Source: Bacteroidota bacterium (GTDB taxonomy: Bacteria > Bacteroidota > Bacteroidia > Chitinophagales > Saprospiraceae). Taken from it: DNA of 34,102 nucleotides. Location of the stretch: positions 1 through 34,102 of the forward strand of contig DROJ01000358.1 of NCBI GenBank assembly GCA_011321935.1. Reading direction: 5' to 3'. The first letter of the stretch is position 1. Each line of letters begins with the position of its first letter. The notes below the pieces were generated by a model. That model was not told the origin of the DNA, ran no database searches, and worked only from the letters and a program-made list of their open reading frames with translations. Positions 12,669 to 22,000 of this stretch are shown in pieces. The translations under genes were made by a program, and so were the position numbers.

Positions 12669-14708
12669 TTAATTCCCGAACGGTTTTCCTTCATCATATT
12701 CCACTTCCACCGGCTCGTCTATCCGCATTACTTTCACTTCCATCCGGCGGTTGTATTGATGCTCTTCGTCCGAGCAGTCCACACCGTTTACACAGCGGTT
12801 GCGGATGTCCTGTTCGCCATGACCGTATGCTTCTATCCGGTAGCCGGCAATGCCTTTTTGAATAAGGTAACGACGGGCAGAATCTGCTCTTTTTACAGAA
12901 AGCTCCAAATTATAATCATCATCGCCCTGCGAGTCAGTATGGGCGATCAACTGCACTTCCATGCTCGGGTATTTTTTCATCAATTGCGCCAGTGCGTCCA
13001 ATTCTTCAGCGGCCCCTTTCCGGATAAAATATTTATCAAAATCATAATAAATGTTTTCCAGCACAATAACAGACCCTTCCCTGATCGGCTCTCTCACCAC
13101 CTCTTTTTCAAGTGGCACGAGCCGGACCGTTGCATCCACATTGTGCGGGTTGCCGATAGCCGTCGAAAGGGTCGTCTTGCCCTCTTTATAGCCATCTTTC
13201 ACTGCCGTGATGCTGTAATCGTAACCGATTGGCAGGCAATAATCAAACTGCCCGTCGGCATTGGAGCGGAGTTCCGTTTGATGGCCGGTCGCCAAGTTCA
13301 ATATTCGGATGTCCGCATTCGGCACGCCATTGCGGTAGCCGCTTGCACTTACCAATCCGTTGAGCGAGGTGCAATCTTTTGGACGTAGGGGGACGCGGAT
13401 CGTTTGCGCACCAAATTGCCCATCGGTGGAGTGCATGATCTCGCCGCTTTCGTAACCTTCTTTGCTCACCAGCACTATGTAGCTCCTGTCTTTGACCATG
13501 TTAAAAACAGCTTCGCCGTTCAGGTTGGTAAAGATGGTCGGTTCCTCCATCTCGTCGGCATCTTTTCGCACCAGTTTCATCAGCAGTTCGCCGCTTTCGG
13601 AGGGCATCATTTCCACGTCGTATATTTTTTCGCCTTCGGCAAACCCATCTTCGGTGCGCTGCAGGATGCGGATGCCGGCATTGGTAATCCGTTCGCTTGT
13701 CCGTTCATCATAGGCTACCACCATCGCGCTCAACATCACTTTTTCCATTTCAATGATCGGCTCTCCTCCCGCCTCGAACACATATATATCGTCGCCGCCA
13801 TAGCCGCCCCTCCGCGAAGAAGCCAAATAGCCTTTCGTGGCATCGGCATTTAGGATGAACCCCAGGTCATCGCCATCCGAGTTATAAGGTACGCCCAAGT
13901 TTTCTGGGTTCCCCCAGTCCTCTCCCGACACATCGGCCATGAACAGGTCAAGGCCGCCTTTTCCGCCCAGGCCATTTGAAGAGTAAAACAGCAATCCACT
14001 TTCATGGATAAAAGGGAACAGTTCGTTGCCTTTTGTGTTGATGCCCGAGCCGAGGTTGACAGGCTTCGACCAGTTGTCGGTCTTTTTCTCCGCAAAATAA
14101 AGGTCGTAGCCACCATAGCCGCCCGGCATGTTGGAAGCAAAAAACAGGCGGTAGCCATCGGGGGCAAGGCTTGGATGGACGCAACTGTACTCGTCGCTGT
14201 TGAAAGGCAGCGACTTGATCCCTTCCCAATCATATTTGCCCCTCCGGGCTTCATAAATTTTTAGCGGGACTTTTTTATGAGAGTTGGTTTTGGGCAGGCC
14301 TCCTTCCAAATTGTTGCGGGTAAAATAAAGCAGGTTGCCGTCCTTGCTGAAAGAAACCGGCCCCTCATGCACCTGCGAATTGATCTGCAAGGAAAAATCG
14401 CGGGCTTTTTGTGGCATCCCCATGGCGTCCGTTTCAGCAAAAAAGAGGTTGAAAAAAGGCTTGCCCGTCTTGGGGTCTATCGGCCCGTTTTTGTGGTACG
14501 AAACATAGACGATCCCGTTCTGATAAAAAGTCGGAGAGAATTCGTCGTTGCTGGAATTGATGCCCAATGCACTCTCCATAGACACCTGCGTTTTGATGCC
14601 CCCTTTTTCATAAAGTTTATCAGAGCTTTTGGACTTTGACCTCTGCTGCTGCGCAAGGAGCGCAAATGGCAACACAAACAGACCGATCAGGAAAAGGGTA
14701 TTTTTCAT
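12669..14708 (-). CDS. OmpA-family protein with PD40 repeats
   Basis: A 679-residue outer-membrane-associated protein. It has a signal peptide (MKNTLFLIGLFVLPFALLAQ). About residues 45-310 form WD40-like PD40 repeats (DGYRLFFASNMPGGYGGYDLY, GLLFYSSNGLGGKGGLDLF, KGYLASSRRGGYGGDDIYVF). Two carboxypeptidase-regulatory-like beta modules follow at about 325-430 and 440-535 (EAVFNMVKDRSYIVLVSKEGY, GQFDYCLPIGYDYSITAVKDGY). A C-terminal OmpA domain at about 550-660 (YYDFDKYFIRKGAAEELDAL, HTDSQGDDDYNLELSVKRA) should bind peptidoglycan. Such proteins accompany PorP/SprF and type IX secreted surface proteins. It lacks the N-terminal TPR part of PorE, so it is a related but shorter type. The gene is third in the operon. 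Confidence 0.93.
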   Translation of the reverse strand: MKNTLFLIGLFVLPFALLAQQQRSKSKSSDKLYEKGGIKTQVSMESALGINSSNDEFSPTFYQNGIVYVSYHKNGPIDPKTGKPFFNLFFAETDAMGMPQKARDFSLQINSQVHEGPVSFSKDGNLLYFTRNNLEGGLPKTNSHKKVPLKIYEARRGKYDWEGIKSLPFNSDEYSCVHPSLAPDGYRLFFASNMPGGYGGYDLYFAEKKTDNWSKPVNLGSGINTKGNELFPFIHESGLLFYSSNGLGGKGGLDLFMADVSGEDWGNPENLGVPYNSDGDDLGFILNADATKGYLASSRRGGYGGDDIYVFEAGGEPIIEMEKVMLSAMVVAYDERTSERITNAGIRILQRTEDGFAEGEKIYDVEMMPSESGELLMKLVRKDADEMEEPTIFTNLNGEAVFNMVKDRSYIVLVSKEGYESGEIMHSTDGQFGAQTIRVPLRPKDCTSLNGLVSASGYRNGVPNADIRILNLATGHQTELRSNADGQFDYCLPIGYDYSITAVKDGYKEGKTTLSTAIGNPHNVDATVRLVPLEKEVVREPIREGSVIVLENIYYDFDKYFIRKGAAEELDALAQLMKKYPSMEVQLIAHTDSQGDDDYNLELSVKRADSARRYLIQKGIAGYRIEAYGHGEQDIRNRCVNGVDCSDEEHQYNRRMEVKVMRIDEPVEVEYDEGKPFGN

Positions 14709-14792
14709 GGTAAGTTGGTATTAGTGGTACAAATCGTAATTAGCTAACCATTTAGTTTTTGGTTAAATGCCACATTATCAGGGATTTGGCGG

Positions 14793-14834
14793 ACTAATCA
14801 CTAATCAACTAATTACTAATCACTGCATTAGTAG
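14793..14834. repeat. short repeat of ACTAATCA units in the porP-ompA gap
   Basis: Four degenerate copies of the decamer (ACTAATCACTAATCAACTAA...ACTAATCACT) lie in the 244-base gap between the two genes. The same word, inverted, makes up the repeat at 15912-16030. Confidence 0.75.
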
Positions 14835-14952
14835 TTTCAGGAAACATAAAAGTAAAAAATAAATTGCCAAATGGCCGAATGGCAAAAGAACAAACGCCGC
14901 TATTTGAAAAGCATTGCACCATGACCATTAGCCGTTCAACCATTTAGCTCCC

Positions 14953-15909
14953 TCAAAAAAACCGTGGGTTTTCAAACTCGCTGCCTGCTGCCAGTTTTCC
15001 GATGCAATAATGGAAGGAGGCCTCTATGCTCCCGTCGGAAAAGTTGCCGATGTCGGACAGCGTATAATCATAAGAGAAGGCAAACAGGAGGTTTTGATTT
15101 AGCTGTACCCCAAAAATGGCATCGAGCGACTCGCCCGCCCCGCTTTCTTTGTTGCCGCCGAGGCGGTAGGTCAGGCCAGCGACGAACTTGTCCTGTATCA
15201 AAAAATTCAAATTGATGTCGGCGTCAACCGGTGCATTATTGGCATATTTGAACATTATCTGCGGGCGCAATTTCAGCTCATCGCTCAACGTGGCGGTGTA
15301 GCCCGTCATCAAATAAACATGCTGTACCTCGCGGGAAACAATATTGTCCGACGCATTAAAATCAATGCTGTTCGCCAATAAACGGGGCGCACTCAGGCCG
15401 ATATAAAAACGCTCCGAACTATAGTAAACCCCCGTCCCGAAATTGAACATAAACTTGTTTTCGTTGCTGCCGGGAATGGTAGTGTCATCTGTTTTAGATT
15501 GGGTCGCTACCGTCTCCATAAAATCATTGGTAAACGAACGCACCGAGCCTTGCACCCCAATTCCCAACATGCCCTGCCCCAAGCGCAGCCGATAGGCATA
15601 AGCCAAGTCAACATCATAAACAGTGGTGATGCCGATAGAGTGGCGCATCAAATTGGCGCCGATGCCCACCCGTTGGTTCATGATCGGCATGTTGAAAGTA
15701 ATGGCCTGCACGGAGGGCGCACCTTCCAGCCCCAGCCATTGTTCGCGGATGATCGCAGACACGCAGGGCGCATCTTGGCTGCCTGCAAAACCGGGGTTGT
15801 AACCCAGTTTATAATACATGAACTGCGTGTTGTGCGGCTGCTGTTGCGCTTCGCAAATGAACGGGGCGAAGCAGATCGCAAAGAGAATGGTAGAGATTAT
15901 ATTTTTCAT
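14953..15909 (-). CDS. PorP/SprF family type IX secretion membrane protein
   Basis: A 318-residue outer-membrane protein with signal peptide (MKNIISTILFAICFAPFICEAQ). The conserved beginning of the PorP/SprF family follows: NTQFMYYKLGYNPGFAGS at about residues 27-44, then REQWLGLEGAP and FNMPIMNQRVGIGANLM. The remainder alternates beta strands as in a barrel (GIGVQGSVRSF, FNFGTGVYYSSERFYIGLS, FAFSYDYTLSDIGN), ending with an aromatic residue. In Flavobacterium, SprF is needed to deliver the surface adhesin SprB through the type IX system. Its place directly after a large type-B cargo gene (127-base gap) suggests it serves that protein. Confidence 0.94.
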   Translation of the reverse strand: MKNIISTILFAICFAPFICEAQQQPHNTQFMYYKLGYNPGFAGSQDAPCVSAIIREQWLGLEGAPSVQAITFNMPIMNQRVGIGANLMRHSIGITTVYDVDLAYAYRLRLGQGMLGIGVQGSVRSFTNDFMETVATQSKTDDTTIPGSNENKFMFNFGTGVYYSSERFYIGLSAPRLLANSIDFNASDNIVSREVQHVYLMTGYTATLSDELKLRPQIMFKYANNAPVDADINLNFLIQDKFVAGLTYRLGGNKESGAGESLDAIFGVQLNQNLLFAFSYDYTLSDIGNFSDGSIEASFHYCIGKLAAGSEFENPRFF

Positions 15910-15911
15910 TA

Positions 15912-16030
15912 TTTAGTGATTAGTAGAGTAGTGATTAGTGATTAGTAAAGCAGTGATTAGTGAATAGTGATTAGTAGAGCCGTGATTAGTAACCAGTATC
16001 CAAGATCAGGTCACTAATCTACTAATCACT
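15912..16030. repeat. degenerate GTGATTAGT direct repeats ending in an inverted copy
   Basis: About six copies of the GTGATTAGT word occur between 15912 and 15992 with short spacers. ACTAATCTACTAATCACT (16013-16030) is an inverted copy, so the transcript can form a hairpin between the adhesin and porP genes. It may tune expression of the downstream gene; this is inference. Confidence 0.8.
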
Positions 16031-16036
16031 GCTCAT

Positions 16037-19000
16037 CTACCGCTGAAGAATGAGGTAACCCGAAAGCGGCGCATCGCCCGTTCCGAGGTCAACGATATAA
16101 AAATAAGTGCCTGCCGGAAGCTGCTCGCCGTCGAAAGTCCCTTGCCAGTCATTTTGATAAGGCTCGGCATGGAAAACCTCGTCGCCCCATTGGTTGAAAA
16201 TACTGACCACCGACGGGAAGGCATTATCGGCATTGGCGAGGCAAGGAATGACAAATGCGTCGTTCATGCCGTCGCCGTTCGGCGTAATGATGGAAGGTGC
16301 AAAACATTCGGCATCGGCACCGACATTAAACCTGACCGTTGCCCGGGCGCACTCGCAGCCATCGCTGCATATTTCGTATTGCAGGCTGTCGAGGCCGATG
16401 AAGTTGACATCTGCCAAGTAAGACAGTTCGCCGTCTATGGTCAGTTCGGCTTTTCCGTGCAATGGTTCTTGCACAATATTTACGGTGAAAAAACCGGGAA
16501 TGTCATCGTTGTTTGTCACATCTAAATTGGCCAGGCCTGCAAATTTTACATCCACTTCGTCATTTGCGCCGACAGGCGCAAACTGGTAATCTATAATCAC
16601 CGAGTCAACGGAGAACTGCCCGCATTCGCCATTGTCAATCGTCCAGACGAGGATGTTTTCGCCCGCTTTCAAATTTTCAGCAGTCGTGAAAGGATCGGTC
16701 GGCGTGGCAAAAATTATATCCGGGTCGGGGCTGGTCCACATGCCGTTTTCGCTCAGCGGGGCGATGGCATCAAGTTCTGTTGTGCCGTCTCCGCAATCTT
16801 CGTGATCTGCCCCCGCAAAAGCATTTTCGTTGGTCACGGTGACCAAAATGGCATCGGAAGAAGAGCCGCAGCCACCGTCAATGCTCCAGGTAAAAATATA
16901 GGAGTTGCCCGGTACCAGGCCGACCACATCGGTATTTGGGTCGTTTGGGTCGACAATGGACACGCCGAGCATTTCCTGCACCGAAGGTTGTGACCATTGG
17001 CCCACATTTGAGATCGGCGTATTGGCCGAAAGAGTGGCCAACGAAGTATGGCAAACGGTAATCTCATCTCCCGCATCTGCCTCCTCGATCATATTGAGGA
17101 AGACATCCGTTTGGTCGGAAGAGTAGTCCACGCAGGCGCCGTTGGTCAGCGTCCATTCAAAAATATAATTGACACCGGGAGTTAGTCCGGATAGGGTCGT
17201 CGTGGCCTCGTCGGGGTTGGCAATGGAGACACCTGCCGGGTTGCCGGCAAACATTGTCCACTCGCCTGTCCCGACCGTTGGCGGCGTTGCTTGCAAGGTC
17301 AAAATATCGCCCTCGCAGGCATCAATTGCTGGGCCGGCTTCCGCCAAATTGGAAGGTACCGTATTGACCTCAACAATGGTGGGAACGGAGGCCGTTGAGG
17401 GGCAGCCGTCCAAAACCGCTTCGACATAAAATTCAAAATTCCCATCGCCCAGGCCAACCGCATTTGGCACTACAAAATTGAGGCTTGGGCTAGCCCCGCC
17501 GAGCTGTTGCCCGTTTTCGTCGTACCAAACGTATTCAGAACCTGGCGTAGCCGAGTTGTTGGTGACAGAAAGCACAACCGCCTCAGTATCAGCGCAGTAG
17601 GGGCCGGCATTGATAGCCGTCGGGACTTCGGGTTTTGGCTTCACTTCTACATTTAGCGAAGCGACCTCCGACCAGCAGCCGTCCACCTGCTTGCGCACCG
17701 TGTAAGTGCCGCTGTGCAAATCAGGGTCGGCATTGGTGATGATGGGATTGCAGACCCCTGCCCCAAAAGCACCGGGCCCGTTCCACTCGTACAAAGCGCC
17801 TGCCGAGCAGTTCACGTTCAGTTCCAGCACATCGCCTTCGCAAACGGGGGAGTTGCCGCTCGGCTGAATGCTCGGGATCGGGTTTACCTCTACTTCTACT
17901 GCACCGGAAAGGGCAGATGGGCAGTTGCCCACCAAGTAATTGACATGGTAGGTGCCTGCCTCATTAGCGGTCAGGTTTTCCAAAGTGAGGGAAGGGATGC
18001 CCGTGGTCTCTGTGCCCGTCGGGGTTGTCCAAACATAAATGGCATTTGCATTACTAAATGGTGTTGCGTTCAAAGTGACCTGGTCTCCTTCGCAAGCGGC
18101 ATCAACGCCATTCAATATTGGTGTCGGCAAAATTTCGGGGATTTCAACATCTACCGTTGATGGCAGGGAACTGCAGCCATCGGCATTGGTGACCACCAAA
18201 GTATAGGGGCCACTGTCGTCGGCACTGCCGCTCGAAATAGTTGCAGTCTGGTTGGTGGAAGAATAGCCATTTGGGCCAGTCCACAAATAGGTGTAGTTGC
18301 CGTCGTCAATCGGGAACAGGGTCGCTACCATGTCAACATTGATAGGGCCAGAAACGCAGTCGGGGGCATCACTGCTGATGCCAGTAATGTCAACCCGGTC
18401 TAAAATTTCCAATTCAACGGAAGCCTCTACCGAGCAGCCAAATTGAGTGGTAACGGTCAGGGTATATTCGCCGTTGTCGCTGTTGCCCACATTTTCCAAA
18501 ACCGGGTTTGGCAATGCTATGGTCTGCCCGCTTGGGTAAGTCCATTCGAAGTTGACATTTTGCGAAGCGGAAGAAGCCGTTAACTGCACGTCCTGCCCCT
18601 CGCAGGCAGAAGTCGGTGTTACGGCAGAAGAAACCGCTTCCGGCAAAGGCTCGATGTAAACGGTCGTTGCTGCCGAAACCAAAGACTCGCACGGGTTGCC
18701 GATCACTTTTACCGTCCACAAACCGGCATCTTTTGCAATGTCGGATGCCCCCAGAAAGAGGACATTGTCGGAGGTGGTAATCGTTGTGAAGACAGGTGTC
18801 GTCCATTCATAAGAAACTGCGCCCGTGACTGGCGTTGCCGTCAAGATTACAGATTCCCCATCACAGGCCGGGTTGTTGGGAGAGGTCGTATTGGAAACGG
18901 AGGGAGTGGTCGGCAATGCCACCACGTTTACAAAAACAGTGTCCGGCACAGAGGGGCAGCCATTGTTGGTGACGACCAATTGGTAGTCGCCCGAATTGCA

Positions 19001-22000
19001 CATTTCTACATCAGTAATAGGTGCGGGGTTGCAAATGAAAGATTCGTAGCCACATGCCCCCGTCCAATGGCAGCTCGCTCCTTGCGGCACGTTGATGGCG
19101 GTCAAACTGAACTGCTCACCTTCGCAGATAAGGATACTTGCCTGTCCTGCGGTTGCAACGGGAGCGGCGTTGACGGTCACCGGCACTTCTTCCGACCTTT
19201 CCGAATCGCAACCGTTTCGCTCGACAACCACATAAAAACTGAATGCGCCCGAAGAAGGGGGTGTCATGGTATAGGCAGGCTGCTGCGTGGTAGCCATCAG
19301 CACGCCGGGGAAAGGGCCGGTGAACCACTTGTAATTTACGGAAGTGCCACAAACGGCCGCTGTGCCCAGTTCAATATTTTCGCTTGCGCAAATGTTGTTG
19401 TCGGCCACTTGGAGCAGTGGTTTTTGCAATGGCAGCAGGTCGCAGGTCACCTGTACAGAAGCCAGTGAAGTACAAAAGGTAACGCCTTCTATTTGGACGG
19501 TATAAAAACCGAGGTTGTCTTCGTCGGCATCTTGGATGATGGGGTTTTGCAGCGTCGAGAACATTACGCCCGCGGGGTTGAACCAAGTATAATTGTAAAT
19601 GGCATTATTGCCCGCAGCAGAAGGGGGCGGATTGGCAAATAGTTGCAAATCAGTACTCCCGCAATCGCTCGCGGCAGTCGGTGCGGGTGCTTGTGTGGTG
19701 ACATTTACGAAAGTGCTGCAGGTCGAAACATTGCCCGAAAGGTCGGTTACGGTCAGCACTATATTTTCGGTGCCCTGGTTTTCGCAACTGAAAATACTTG
19801 GCGTCACGAACATCGTATCAATGGTGCAATTGTCCGTACTTCCGAGATCTATTTCTGCTGCAAAAACAGTGTCCACATCAAAGCCCGACGGGTTGATGTC
19901 AACAAATGCAGGGCCGCAAAGTGCAAGGGGCGGCTCCACGTCGCGCAGGTTTATTTCAAAAGAGCAATCACCGTTGTTGCCCGCCAAATCGGTCACCCCA
20001 TAAGTAAAAGTGGTCGTTCCCTGGGCCAACAAAATAGTGTCGGCCTCTAAGGGCGGCGTCAAGGTTTCGAGGTCTATCGTGGTAGCTCCCGAAGCTGAAA
20101 ATGTGGGGGCCACACTTTCGTAGCTAAAAGTGGCTTTGATAAAACTTCCGTCGGTATCGCCGTCATTATGGACTTGGGAAGTGTCGCAGGGGTTGATGCC
20201 CCATCCAGGGCCGGCAGGGGGAATGGGGTAGCTCATAAAAGAGACTGCATTCACCGTAATGTCGCCCGCCGAAGTCCAATCATTAAAGGTAGCCGCAGGA
20301 ATGGTGAACACTGCCCGGCTCGGCGTGCTGCAATCTCCGGCAGTCACATGCGCCTGGCCCCTGGCCGTTGTGCCGAGTGCCATCCCGTTTGCACTTATTT
20401 CAAAATAAGCGCCCGAAGAATCCACGTCGCCCTGTATTTCGATAATCAATTTCACGCCGCCGGGGGTTGCATCGCCTTGCAGCCCGCTGAAAGTAAAGGT
20501 TTTGTCATTGGCCACAAAATCCCCCAAATTCGGGTTGAAAGAAAAGGTGATGAGGCTGCTCAGGGAGTCGCCCGGTTCAGTAGCAGTGGAGGGGGTGGTC
20601 ACTCCGCAATTATCGGTCAGATCGGTGAACAGCGGAACGATTACTTCTTTATCACACTCGCCTGCGTCGAGGTCTATCACCTCATCGGGGGGGCAGGTTA
20701 TGACGGGGGCCTCATTGTCTTCGACGGTTATTTCAAAAGAACAACTGGCCTCGTTGCCAGCGCAATCGGAGAAAAAATAATTCACTGTATTGGTGCCCTG
20801 CGCAAAGGTTTCATCAAATGGCGCAAGTGGCAAAACGGCATTTCTTGCGCCGCTATTAATGCTGTATTCAAAACCAAGGCCTGCGGGGAAATTGGCATCA
20901 TAAGCAAGGCTCGCCGTTACCAGGTTATTAGGGCAAATAGGGTTGACCGAAAAACGGCCGGGCAGGCTCGCCGGAATATTCGGTTTTACAGAAATAGTCA
21001 AAATGCCATCGAAAGCCCAGGCGTCTATCAAGTTGGGGGCGATGGTAAAACTGCTCACCGTATCTCCGCACTGCACGGGTGTATTGGCCACTGTTCCGAG
21101 CAATGATCCGTCTTCTCCATATACGTTCAAAAATTCCGTTGGCGCCTCTGCGTCCATCTGGTCCAAGCGGATGGTCAAGGTTGCAGAACCGAGGGCAGAG
21201 TAAGGTGGGCCATTTACATTAAAATCAAAAACGAGGTCGTCAATAGGTGTCTCCACCAAATCGGAACCAGCAGGAACGCCCGGTGTTTGCGAAAGCGAAA
21301 GGTTGATGGCTTGCGTGGTGTTCCCGCAATTTTCCATCACCACTGGCAAGAGCAAAGTCTGAACGGATTCACATTGCCCCGCATCCGTATCAACGGTCAT
21401 GTCGGCTGGGCAGTTGATAATGACGGGCGGGTCGTTGTCGGCCACGGTGAACAGGGCAGTCGTTGTGTCCCTGTTCCCGCATTTATCGCTCACCACAAAA
21501 TCAACATTTACTTTCTGGAAAATGCCCGTTTCGGGGCTGCTGCAATTTGGCATCGGCAAAGCTGCGGGGTCGTTTGTGCCTGCCACATAAGCCGTCCAAA
21601 TAAGCTCGGTCGCGGGTACGGTGCAGTTGTCGCTTGCCGTTGCTGCGCCATGTTGGTCAATCCAATTGCTGAACGCAGTGGCAATGTCCACATCGCAAGT
21701 AATGGTGCGGTCCGTTGCCTCATTGATGACGACGGGGCTGATGGTATCTTGCACCGTGATCATTTGCACGGAGAGGGTTGCATTGTTGCAAGCGTCGGCG
21801 ACCTTCCAAGTTCTTTGCACCATAAAGGTGTGGTCGCAAGACCCCGCCAATATTACGTCCACCCGCGAAGTAGTCGGGTTGGGCTGGCAATTGTCATTGA
21901 CCATTGTTGGCGTTCCGGTTGCACTGTCATCGGTATCATCAAAACAATCAACGGTAATGTCGGGGGGGAAAATGGCCGTCGGTGCGACGGTATCCACCAC

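Noticed and set aside
20168-21106. 312-codon plus-strand frame within the adhesin gene
   Set aside because: It is opposite the HYR region, has no recognisable domain and no start context, and reflects the high-GC third positions of the real gene.
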